Shown piece by piece: positions 49,601 to 61,926 of a DNA stretch of 64,000 bases (position 1 is the stretch's first letter; every line of letters starts with the position of its first letter). This DNA is from Chrysaora quinquecirrha (taxonomy: Eukaryota; Cnidaria; Scyphozoa; Semaeostomeae; Pelagiidae). The DNA lies in the NCBI GenBank assembly GCA_014526335.1, contig JACTAT010000113.1, positions 1 through 64,000 on the forward strand, in the 5' to 3' direction. The notes below the pieces were generated by a model. It saw only the letters and a list, made by a program, of their open reading frames with translations. It did no database searches and was not told the DNA's origin. Both the position numbers and the translations under genes were made by a program.

Positions 49601-52600
49601 TACTTGGCAAAACCCACCAGAAAGCCCCTGAATAGCCTCTAGGGCGTAAATAAAGCAATTCTCTGCACTATTTCTTTAAATAAAGGAGAAAATATTTCCC
49701 TCGAAAAATGGTCAAAAAGGCAAGTCTATAGCCTTGCCAAATAGCCAAAAATCGGCCAAAATTCAGGGTCTTTAAAGACTCCCTTTTTCTTCAAAAATAC
49801 CAAGCAAAAACTACTAGAATGCCAATGAATAGGCTCTAGGGGGTAAATAAAGCAATTCTCTGCACTATTTCTTTAAATAAAGGAGAAAATATTTCCCTCG
49901 AAAAATGGTCAAAAAGGCAAGTCTATAAGCTTGCCAAATGGCCAAAAATCGGCCAAAATTCAGGGTTTTAAAGACTCCCTTTTTCTTCAAAAATGCTTGG
50001 CAAAACCCAGCAAAACCCCCTGAATAGCCTCTAGGGCGTAAATAAAGCAATTCTCTGCACTATTTCTTTAAATAAAGGAGAAAATATTTCCCTCGAAAAA
50101 TGGTCAAAAAGGCAAGTCTATAGCCTTGCCAAATTGCCAAAAATCGGCCAAAATTCAGGGTCTTTAAAGACTCCCTTTTTCTTCAAAAATACCAAGCAAA
50201 ACCTACAAAAACGCCCCTGAATAGCCTCTAGAGCGTAAATAACGCAATTCTCTGCAATATTTCTTTAAATAAAGAAGAAAATATTTCCCTCGAAAATGGT
50301 CAAAAGGCAAGTCTATAGCCTTGCCAAATAGCCAAAAATCGGCCAAAATTCAGGGTTTTAAAGACTCCCTTTTTCTTCAAAAATACTTAGCAAAACCTAC
50401 CAGAACCCCCTGAATAGCCTCTAGGGCGTAAATAAAGCAATTCTCTGCACTATTTCTTTAAATAAAGGAGAAAATATTTCCCTCGAAAAATGGTCAAAAA
50501 GGCAAGTCTATAGCCTTGCCAAATAGCCAAAAATCGGCCAAAATTCAGGGGTTTTAAAGACTCCCTTTTTCTTCAAAAATACTTGGCAAAACCTACCAGA
50601 ACCCCCTGAATAGCCTCTAGGGCGTAAATAAAGCAATTCTCTGCACTATTTCTTTAAATAAAGGAGAAAATATTTCCCTCGAAAAATGGTCAAAAAGGCA
50701 AGTCTATAGCCTTGCCAAATGGCCAAAAATCGGCCAAAATTCAGGGGTTTTAAAGACTCCCTTTTTCTTCAAAAATACCAAGCAAAAACTACAAGAAAGC
50801 CCCTGAATAGCCTCTAGGGCGTAAATAAAGCAATTCTCTGCACTATTTCTTTAAATAAAGGAGAAAATATTTCCCTCGAAAAATGGTCAAAAAGGCAAGT
50901 CTATAGCCTTGCCAAATAGCCAAAATCGGCCAAAATTCAGGGTCTTTAAAGACTCCCTTTTTCTTCAAAAATACTTGGCAAAACCAACCAGAACTCCCCT
51001 GAATAGCCTCTAGGGGGTAAATAAAACAATTCTCTGCACTATTTCTTTAAATTGAGGAGAAAATATTTCCCTCGAAAAATGGTCAAAAAGGCAAGTCTAT
51101 AGCCTTGCCAAATGGCCATAAATCGGCCAAAATTCAGGGTTTTGTAGACTCCCTTTTTCTTCAAAAATACTTACTAAAACCTACCAGAAACCCCTGAATA
51201 GCCTCTAGGGCGTAAATAAAGCAATTCTCTGCACTATTTCTTTAAATAAAGGAGAAAATATTTCCCTCGAAAATGGTCAAAAGGGCAAGTCTATAGCCTT
51301 GCCAAATAGCCAAATATCGGCCAAAATTCAGGGTCTTTAAAGACTCCCTTTTTCTTCAAAAATAACAAGCAAAAACCTACCAGAACCCCCTGAATAGCCT
51401 CTAGGGCGTAAATAAAGCAATTCTCTGCACTATTTCTTTAAATAAAGGAGAAAATATTTCCCTCGAAAAATGGTCAAAAAGGCAAGTCTATAGCCTTGCC
51501 AAATGGCCAAAAATCGGCCAAAATTCAGGGGTTTTAAAGACTCCCTTTTTCTTCAAAAATACTTAGCAAAACCTACCAGAACCCCCCTGAATAGCCTCTA
51601 GGGCGTAAATAAAGCAATTCTCTGCACTATTTCTTTAAATAAAGGAGAAAATATTTCCCTCGAGAAATGGTCAAAAGGCAAGTCTATAGCCTTGCCAAAT
51701 GGCCAAAAATCGGCCAAAATTAAGGGGTTTTAAAGACTCCCTTTTTCTTCAAAAATACTTAGCAAAACCTACCAGAACCCCCCTGAATAGCCTCTAGGGC
51801 GTAAATAAAGCAATTCTCTGCACTATTTCTTTAAATAAAGAAGAAAATATTTCCCTCGAAAAATGGTCAAAAAGGCAAGTCTATAGCCTTGCCAAATAGC
51901 CAAAAATCGGCCAAAATTCAGGGTTTTAAAGACTCCCTTTTTCTTCAAAAATAATTGGCAAAACCCACCAAAAAGCCCCTGAATAGCCTCTAGGGGTTAA
52001 ATAAAGCATTTCTCTGCACTATTTCTTTAATTAAAGGAGAAAATATTTCCCTCGAAAAATGGTCAAAAAGGCAAGTTCATAGCCTTGCCAAATAGCCTAA
52101 AATCGGCTAAAATTCATGGTCTTTAAAGACTCCCTTTTTCTTCAAAAATACCAAGCAAAACCTACCAAAAAGCCCCTGAATAGCCTCTAGGGGGTAAATA
52201 GGCTATTCTCTGCACTAATTCATTAAATAAAGGAGAAAATATTTCCCTCAAAAAATGTTCAAAAAGGCAAGTCTATAGCCTTGCCAATTGGCCAAAAGTC
52301 GGCAAAAATTAACGGGCTTTAAAGACTCCTATTTTCTTCAAAAATTCCTAGCAAAAACTACAAGAAAGCCCCTGAATAGCCTCTGGGGGGTAAATAAAGC
52401 AATTCTCTGCACTATTTCTTTAAATAAAGAAGAAAATATTTCCCTCGAAAACTGGTCAAAAGGCAAGTCTATAGCCTTGCCAAATGGCCAAAAATCGGCC
52501 AAAATTCAGGGGTTTTAAAGACTCCCTTTTTCTTCAAAAATACTTGGCAAAACCCACCAGAACCCCCCTGAATAGCCTCTAGGGCGTAAATAAAGCAATT

Positions 52601-54300
52601 CTCTGCACTATTTCTTTAAATAAAGGAGAAAATATTTCCCTCGAAAAATGGTCAAAAAGGCAAGTCTATAGCCTTGCCAAATAGCCAAAAATCGGCCAAA
52701 ATTCAGGGTTTTAAAGACTCCCTTTTTCTTCAAAAATACTTGGCAAAACCCACCAGAACCCCTGAATAGCCTCTAGGGCGTAAATAAAGCAATTCTCTGC
52801 ACTATTTCTTTAAATAAAGGAGAAAATATTTCCCTCGAAAATGGTCAAAAGGGCAAGTCTATAGCCTTGCCAAATAGCGAAATATCGGCCAAAATTCAGG
52901 GTCTTTAAAGACTCCCTTTTTCTTCAAAAATACCAAGGAAAAGGTACTAGAATGCCAATGAATAGGCTCTAGGGGGTAAATAATGCAATTCTCTGCACTA
53001 TTTCTTTAAATAAAGGAGAAAATATTTCCCTCGAAAAATGGTCAAAAAGGCAAGTCTATAGCCTTGCCAAATAGCCAAACATCGGCCAAAATTAAGGGTT
53101 TTAAAGACTCCCTTTTTCTTCAAAAATACTTAGCAAAACCCAGCAAAACCCCCTGAATAGCCTCTAGGGCGTAAATAAAGCAATTCTCTGCACTATTTCT
53201 TTAAATAAAGGAGAAAATATTTCCCTCGAAAAATGGTCAAAAAGGCAAGTCTATAGCCTTGCCAAATAGCCAAAAATCGGCCAAAATTCAGGGTCTTTAA
53301 AGACTCCCTTTTTCTTCAAAAATACTAAGCAAAACCTACCAGAAAGCCCCTGAATAGCCTCTAGGGGGTAAATAAAACAATTCTCTGCACTATTTCTTTA
53401 AATAAAGGAGAAAATATTTCCCTCGAAAATGGTCAAAAAGGCAAGTCTATAGCCTTGCCAAATGGCCAAAAATCGGCCAAAATTAAGGGGTTTTAAAGAC
53501 TCCCTTTTTCTTCAAAAATAGTTACTAAAACCTACCAGAAACCCCTGAATAGCCTCTAGGGCGTAAATAAAGCAATTCTCTGCACTATTTCTTTAATTAA
53601 AGGAGAAAATATTTCCCTCAAAAATGGTCAAAAGGCAAGTCTATAGCCTTGCCAAATTGCCAAAATCGGCTAAAATTCAGGGTTTTTAAAGACTCCTTTT
53701 TCTTCAAAAATAGTTACTAAAACCTACCAGACACCCCTGAATAGCCTCTAGGGCGTAAATAAAGCAATTCTCTGCACTATTTCAAAATAGGTCTAATTTG
53801 GAAGAAAAATTTCCCTCGAAAATGGTCAAAAGGCAAGTCTATAGCCTTGCCAAATTGCCAAAAATCGGCCAAAATTCAGGGTTTTCAAGACTCCTTTTTC
53901 TTCAAAAATAGTTACTAAAACCTACCAGAACCCCCTGAATAGCCTCTAGGGCGTAAATAAAGTCAATTCTATGCACTATTTCTTTAATTTGGAAGAAAAA
54001 ATTTCCCTCGAAAATCGTCAAAAGGCAAGTCTATAGCCTTGCCAAATTGCCAAAAATCGGCTAAAATTCAGGGTTTTAAAGACTCCTTTTTCTTCAAAAA
54101 TAGTTACTAAAACCTACCAGAACCCCCTGAATAGCCTCTAGGGCGTAAATAAAGCAATTCTATGCAAAATTTCTTTAAATTGGAAGAAAAAATTTCCCTC
54201 AAAAATGGTCAAAAGGCAAGTCTATAGCCTTGCCAAATTGCCAAAAATCGGCCAAAATTCAGGGTTTTAAAGACTCCTTTTTCTTCAAAAATACTTAAGC
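46650..54300. repeat. satellite zone B (GCAATTCTCTGCACTATTTC type)
   Basis: Monomers read GAATAGCCTCTAGGGCG, TAAATAAAGCAATTCTCTGC, ACTATTTCTTTAAATAAAGG, AATATTTCCCTCGAAAAATG, GTCAAAAAGGCAAG, TTGCCAAAT(A/G)GCC, CGGCCAAAATTCAGG and TTTTAAAGACTCCCTTTTTC. Zone borders (46.5-48 and 53.6-54.4 kb) are mosaics with single A-type words. Confidence 0.9.
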
Positions 54301-57300
54301 AAAACCTACCAGAACCCCCTGAATAGCCTCTAGGGCGTAAATATAGTCTTTTGCTGCAAAATAGGTCGAATTTGGAAGAAAAAATTTCCCTCAAAAATCG
54401 CCAAAAGGCAAGTCTATAGCCTTGCTAAATTGCCAAAAATCGGCTAAAATTCAGGGTTTTCAAAACTCGATTTTTCTTCAAAAATAGTTACTAAATCCTA
54501 CCAGACACCCCTGAACTGCCTCTAGGGCGTAAATATAGTCTTTTCTATCAAAATTTCTCTAATTTGGAAGAAAAAATTTCCCTCAAAAATCGCCAAAAGG
54601 CAAGTCTATAGCCTTGCTAAATTGCCAAAATTCGGCTAAAATTCAGGGTTTTCAAGACTCGCTTTTTCTTCAAAAATAGTTACTAAATCCTACCAGACAC
54701 CCCTGAACTGCCTCTAGGGCGTAAATATAGTCTTTTCTCTATCAAAATAGGTCTAATTTGGAAGAAAAAATTCCCTCAAAAATCGCCAAAAGGCAAGTCT
54801 ATAGCCTTGCTAAATTGCCAAAATTGGCTAAAATTCAGGGGTTTTAAAGACTCGATTTTTCTTCAAAAATAGTTACTAAATCCTACCAGACACCCCTGAA
54901 CTGCCTCTAGGGCGTAAATATAGTCTTTTTCTATCAAAATAGGTCTAATTTGGAAGAAAAAAATTCCCTCAAAAATCGCCAAAAAGGCAAGTCTATAGCC
55001 TTGCTAAATTGCCAAAAATTGGCTAAAATTCAGGGTTTTCAAAACTCGCTTTTTCTTCAAAAATAGTTACTAAATCCTACCAGACACCCCTGAACTGCCT
55101 CTAGGGCGTAAATATAGTCTTTTCTATCAAAATAGGTCTAATTTGGAAGAAAAAAATTCCCTCAAAAAATCGCCAAAAGGGCAAGTCTATAGCCTTGCTA
55201 AATTGCCAAAAATTGGCTAAAATTAGGGGTTTTCAAAACTCGCTTTTTCTTCAAAAATAGTTACTAAATCCTACCAGACACCCCTGAACTGCCTCTAGGG
55301 CGTAAATATAGTCTTTTTCTATCAAAATAGGTCTAATTTGGAAGAAAAAAATTCCCTCAAAAAATCGCCAAAAAGGCAAGTCTATAGCCTTGCTAAATTG
55401 CCAAAAATTGGCTAAAATTCAGGGTTTTCAAAACTCGCTTTTTCTTCAAAAATAGTTACTAAATCCTACCAGAAACCCCTGAACTGCCTCTAGGGCGTAA
55501 ATATAGTCTTTTCTATCAAAATAGGTTTAAATTGGAAGAAAAAATTTCCTCAAAAATCGCCAAAAGGCAAGTCTATAGCCTTGCTAAATTGCCAAAATTG
55601 GCTAAAATCAGGGGTTTTCAAAACTCGCTTTTTCTTCAAAAATAGTTACTAAATCCTACCAGAAACCCCTGAACTGCCTCTAGGGCGTAAATATAGTCTT
55701 TTCTATCAAAATAGGTCTAATTTGGAAGAAAAAATTTCCTCAAAAATCGCCAAAAGGCAAGTCTATAGCCTTGCTAAATTGCCAAAATTGGCTAAAATTC
55801 AGGGTTTTCAAAACTCGATTTTTCTTCAAAAATAGTTACTAAATCCTACCAGAAACCCCTGAACTGCCTCTAGGGCGTAAATATAGTCTTTTGCTATCAA
55901 AATAGGTCTAATTTGGAAGAAAAAATTCCCTCAAAAATCGCCAAAAGGCAAGTCTATAGCCTTGCTAAATTGCCAAAAATTGGCTAAAATCAGGGTTTTC
56001 AAAACTCGCTTTTTCTTCAAAAATAGTTACTAAATCCTACCAGACACCCCTGAACTGCCTCTAGGGCGTAAATATAGTCTTTTCTGCAAAATAGGTCTAA
56101 TTTGGAAGAAAAAATTCCCTCAAAAATCGCCAAAAGGCAAGTCTATAGCCTTGCTAAATTGCCAAAAATTGGCTAAAATCAGGGTTTTCAAAACTCGCTT
56201 TTTCTTCAAAAATAGTTACTAAATCCTACCAGAAACCCCTGAACTGCCTCTAGGGCGTAAATATAGTCTTTTCTATCAAAATAGGTCTAATTTGGAAGAA
56301 AAAATTGCCTCAAAAATCGCCAAAAGGCAAGTCTATAGCCTTGCTAAATTGCCAAAATTCGGCTAAAATTAAGGGTTTTCAAAACTCGATTTTTCTTCAA
56401 AAATAGTTACTAAATCCTACCAGAAACCCCTGAACTGCCTCTAGGGCGTAAATATAGTCTTTTCTATGCAAAATAGGTCTAATTTGGAAGAAAAAATTCC
56501 CTCAAAAATCGCCAAAAGGCAAGTCTATAGCCTTGCTAAATTGCCAAAAATTGGCTAAAATCAGGGGTTTTCAAAACTCGCTTTTTCTTCAAAAATAGTT
56601 ACTAAATCCTACCAGACACCCCCTGAACTGCCTCTAGGGCGTAAATATAGTCTTTTCTATCAAAATAGGTCTAATTTGGAAGAAAAAAATTCCCTCAAAA
56701 AATCGCCAAAAGGCAAGTCTATAGCCTTGCTAAATTGCCAAAAATTGGCTAAAATCAGGGGTTTTCAAAACTCGCTTTTTTTTCAAAATAGTTACTAAAT
56801 CCTACCAGAAACCCCTGAACTGCCTCTAGGGCGTAAATATAGTCTTTTCTATCAAAATAGGTCTAATTTGGAAGAAAAAATTTCCCTCAAAAATCGCCAA
56901 AAGGCAAGTCTATAGCCTTGCTAAATTGCCAAAATTGGCTAAAATCAGGGGTTTTCAAAACTCCCTTTATTCTTCAAAAAATCGTTCCTTAACCCTGCCA
57001 GACATTACCTGTATTGCTTCTAGGGGGTAAATATAGTCTTTTTCTATCAAAATAGGTCTAATTTGGAAGAAAAAAATTCCCTCAAAAATCGCCAAAAGGC
57101 AAGTCTATAGCCTTGCTAAATTGCCAAAATTGGCTAAAATCAGGGTTTTCAAAACTCCTTTTTCTTCAAAAATAGTTATTAAATCCTACCAGACACCCCT
57201 GAAATGCCTCTAGGGCTTAAATATAGTCTTTTCTATCAAAATAGGTCTAATTTGGAAGAAAAAATTCCCTCAAAAATCGCCAAAAGGCAAGTCTATAGCC

Positions 57301-60300
57301 TTGCTAAATTGCCAAAAATTGGCTAAAATCATGGGTTTTCAAAACTCGATTTTTCTTCAAAAATAGTTACTAAATCCTACCAGACACCCCCTGAACTGCC
57401 TCTAGGGCGTAAATATGGTCTTTTTCTATCAAAATAGGTCTAATTTGGAAGAAAAAATTTCCTCAAAAATCGCCAAAAGGCAAGTCTATAGCCTTGCTAA
57501 ATTGCCAAAAATTGGCTAAAATAAGGGTTTTCAAAACTCGATTTTTCTTCAAAAATAGTTACTAAATCCTACCAGACACCCCTGAACTGCCTCTAGGGCG
57601 TAAATATAGTCTTTTCTCTATCAAAATAGGTCTAATTTGGAAGAAAAAATTCCCTCAAAAATCGCCAAAAGGCAAGTCTATAGCCTTGCTAAATTGCCAA
57701 AATTGGCTAAAATCAGGGGTTTTCAAAAGTCGCTTTTTTCTTCAAAAATAGTTACTAAATCCTACCAGACACCCCCTGAACTGCCTCTAGGGCGTAAATA
57801 TAGTCTTTTCTTTCAAAATAGGTCTAATTTGGAAGAAAAAAATTCCCTCAAAAAATCGCCAAAAAGGCAAGTCTATAGCCTTGCTAAATTGCCAAAAATT
57901 GGCTAAAATCAGGGGTTTTCAAAACTCGCTTTTTTTTCAAAATTAGTTACTAAATCCTACCAGGCACCCTCTGAACTGCCTCTAGGGCGTAAATATAGTC
58001 TTTTGCTATCAAAATAGGTCTAATTTGGAAGAAAAGAATAACCTCAAAAAATCGCCAAAAGGGCAAGTCTTTAGCCTTGCTAAATTGCCAAAAATTGGCT
58101 AAAATCAGGGGTTTTCAAAACTCCCTTTATTCTTCAAAAAATCGTTCCTTAACCCTGCCAGACATTACCTGTATTGCTTCTAGGGGGTAAATATAGTCTT
58201 TTTCTATCAAAATAGGTCTAATTTGGAAGAAAAAATTCCCTCAAAAATCGCCAAAAGGCAAGTCTATAGCCTTGCTAAATTGCCAAAAATTGGCTAAAAT
58301 CAGGGGTTTTCAAAACTCGATTTTTTCTTCAAAAATAGTTACTAAATCCTACCAGACACCCCCTGAACTGCCTCTAGGGCGTAAATATAGTCTTTTTCTA
58401 TCAAAATAGGTCTAATTTGGAAGAAAAAAATTTCCTCAAAAAATCGCCAAAAAGGCAAGTCTATAGCCTTGCTAAATTGCCAAAAATTGGCTAAAATAAG
58501 GGGTTTTCAAAACTCGATTTTTTCTTCAAAAATAGTTACTAAATCCTACCAGACACCCCCTGAACTGCCTCTAGGGCGTAAATATAGTCTTTTGCTAGCA
58601 AAATAGGTCGAATTTGGAAGAAAAAAATTCCCTCAAAAAATCGCCAAAGAGGCAAGTCTATAGCCTTGCTAAATTGCCAAAAATTGGCTAAAATCAGGGG
58701 TTTTCAAAAGTCGCTTTTTTTTTCAAAAATAGTTACTAAATCCTACCAGGCACCCCCTGAACTGCCTCTAGGGCGTAAATATAGTGTTTTGCTAGCAAAA
58801 TAGGTCGAATTTGGAAGAAAAAAATTCCCTCAAAAAATCGCCAAAGAGGCAAGTCTATAGCCTTGCTAAATTGCCAAAAATTGGCTAAAATCAGGGGTTT
58901 TCAAAAGTCGCTTTTTTTTTCAAAAATAGTTACTAAATCCTACCAGACACCCCCTGAACTGCCTCTAGGGCGTAAATATAGTCTTTTCTTTCAAAATAGG
59001 TCTAATTTGGAAGAAAGAAATTCCCTCAAAAAATCGCCAAAAAGGCAAGTCTATAGCCTTGCTAAATTGCCAAAAATTGGCTAAAATCAGGGGTTTTCAA
59101 AACTCGCTTTTTTTTTCAAACATAGTTACTAAATCCTACCAGGCACCCCCTGAACTGCCTCTAGGGCGTAAATATAGTGTTTTGCTATCAAAATAGGTCT
59201 AATTTGGAAGAAGAAAAGAATTACCTCAAAAAATCGCCAAAAGGGCAAGTCTATAGCCTTGCTAAATTGCCAAAAATTGGCTAAAACCAGGGGTTTTCAA
59301 AACTCCCTTTATTCTTCAAAAAATCGTTCCTTAACCCTGCCAGACATTACCTGTATTGCTTCTAGGGGGTAAATATAGTCTTTTTCTATCAAAATAGGTC
59401 TAATTTGGAAGAAAAAAATTCCCTCAAAAAATCGCCAAAAAGGCAAGTCTATAGCCTTGCTAAATTGCAAAAAATTGGCTAAAATCAGGGGTTTTCAAAA
59501 CTCGCTTCTTTCTTCAAAAATAGTTATTAAATCCTACCAGACACCCCCTGAACTGCCTCTAGGGCGTAAATATAGTCTTTTTCTATCAAAATAGGTATAA
59601 TTTGGAAGAAAAGAATTCCCTCAAAAAATCGCCAAAAAGGCAAGTCTATAGCCTTGCTAAATTGCCAAAAATTGGCTAAAATCAGGGGTTTTCAAAACTC
59701 GATTTTTCTTCAAAAATAGTTACTAAATCCTACCAGACACTCCATGAACTGCCTCTAGGGCGTAAATATGGTCTTTTTCTATCAAAATAGGTCTAATTTT
59801 TAAGAAAAAAATTCCCTCAAAAAATCGCCAAAAAGGCAAGCCTATAGCCTTGCTAAAGTGCCAAAAATTGGCTAAAATCAGGGGTTTTCAAAACTCGATT
59901 TTTCTTCAAAAATAGTTACTAAATCTTACCAGACACCCCCAGAACTGCCTCTAGGGCGTAAATATAGTCTTTTGCTATCAAAATAGGTCTAATTTGGAAG
60001 AAAAAAATCCCCTCAAAAAACCGCCAAAAAGGCAAGTCTATAGCCTTGCTAAATTGCCAAAAATTGGCTAAAATAAAGGGTTTTCAAAACTCACTTTTTC
60101 TTCAAAAATAGTTACTAAATCCTACCAGACACCCCCTGAACTGCCTATAGGGCGTAAATATGGTCTTTTTCTATCAAAATAGCTCTAATTTGGAAGAAAA
60201 AAATTGCCTCAAAAAATCGCCAAAAAGGCAAGTCTATAGCTTTGCTAAATTGCCAAAAATTGGCTAAAATAGGGGGTTTTCAAAACTCGCTTTTTTCTTC

Positions 60301-60540
60301 AAAAATAGTTACTAAATCCTACCAGACACCCCCTGAACTGCCTCTAGGGGTAAATATAGTCTTTTCTATCAAAATAGGTCTAATTTGGAAAAAAAAATTT
60401 CCTCAATAAATAGCCAAAAGGCAAGTCTATAGCCTTGCTAAATTGCCAAAAATTGGCTAAAATAAGGGTTTTCAAAACTCCATTTTTTCCTCAAAAATAG
60501 TTACTAAATCGTACCAGACACCCCCAGAACTGCCTCTACG
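54300..60540. repeat. satellite zone A' with about 1.17-kb higher-order repeat
   Basis: A-type monomers return. A distinctive monomer (CTCCCTTTATTCTTCAAAAA, ATCGTTCCTTAACCCTGCCA, GACATTACCTGTATTGCTTC) occurs at about 56970, 58130 and 59305, about six monomers apart. Confidence 0.9.
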
Positions 60541-61926
60541 GGTAAATAAGTTATTTTCAATAAAACTGGTCCAAATCGTGAGAGAAATATTCACCTGAAA
60601 AATCGCTGAAAAGTTAAGGCTAAAGCTCTGCCAAATGGCAAAAGAATCGCCAAAATCAGGGTTTTGAAAACAACCTTATTTCTTTTGAAATAGTTACCAG
60701 CACCTACCAGATACACCCTGATCTGCCACTAGGCGTTGAATAAAATATTTTCTAATCAAAATAGGTCCAAATTAGAAGAAAAATTTCCTCGAAATATCAA
60801 GTCTATAGCCTTGCCAAATGACCAAAAGTTGCTAAAATCAGAGGCTTTGAAAACTCCTTTTTCTTCAAAATAGTTACTAACACCTACCAGATATCCCCAC
60901 CCTGTTCTGCCACTAGGGGTAAATATTAGTATGTTTCTATCAACTAAGGATCAAATTGAAGAAAAAATTTCCCTCAAAAAGTCGCCAAAAGGCAAGTCTA
61001 TAGCCTTGCTAAATAGCCTTGCTTAATGGCCAAAAGTCGCCAAAATCAGGGGTTTCAAAACTCCTTTTTCTTCAAAATAGTTACTAACACCTAACAGATA
61101 TCCCCACCCTGTTCTGCCACTAGGGGTTGTATTATGTAAATCAATTAAGGATCAAATTGGGAAATTAAACTGCCCTGGAAAAATCACCAAAAGGGAAGTC
61201 TATAGCCTTTCCTAAGTGCCAAAATTTGCAATAAATCAGGGGTTTCGAAAACTCCTTTTTCTTCAAAAATAGGTACTAACACCTACCAAATACACCTCCA
61301 CTCCTGTTCTGCCACTAGGGGTAAATATTATGCTTTTCTAATCAATTAAGGTCCAATTTGGTAAAAAAAATTCCCTCGAAAAATCGGCAAAAGGCAAGTC
61401 TATAGCCTTGCTAAATAGCCTTGCCTAATGGCAAAAAGTCGCACCAGAATCGTGGGTTTTGAAAACACCATTTTTCTGTAAAAATAAAAATTAAATCCTA
61501 CAAGATGACACCTGAACTACCACTAGGGTTTGAACAAAGTGTTCTTTAATCAAAATGGGTCCAATTCGGGAAATAAAATTTTTCTCCAAAATAGCCAAAA
61601 TGCAAGTCTATAGTCTTGTCAAATGGCCAACAATCGCCCAAAATCAGGTATTTTGAAACTCAAAATCAGGTATTTGAAACTCCCTTTTTTTCTTCAAAAT
61701 TAGTTACTAAAGCCTACAAGATGCCCCTGATCTACCTTAACGAGGTAAAAAGAGCTTTTCCCAATCAAAATAGGTCGAGATTTGGAGATAATTTTTCCCC
61801 AGGAAAATTGGCAAAAAGGCAAGTCTATAGCCTTGCTAATCTATAGCCTTGCCTAATGGCCAAAAGTCGCCAAAAATCAGGGGTTTCGAACACTCCCTTT
61901 TTTCTTCAAAAATAGTTACTAACACC
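60540..61926. repeat. internal block of highly diverged satellite monomers
   Basis: Monomers carry edge-like variants (CTGTTCTGCCACTAGGGGTA, ACACCTACCAGATA) and partial duplications of the core (TATAGCCTTGCTAAATAGCC, TTGCCTAATGG). The block stops abruptly at 61926 (ACTAACACCTTT), where clean A-type sequence begins mid-monomer. Confidence 0.85.
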
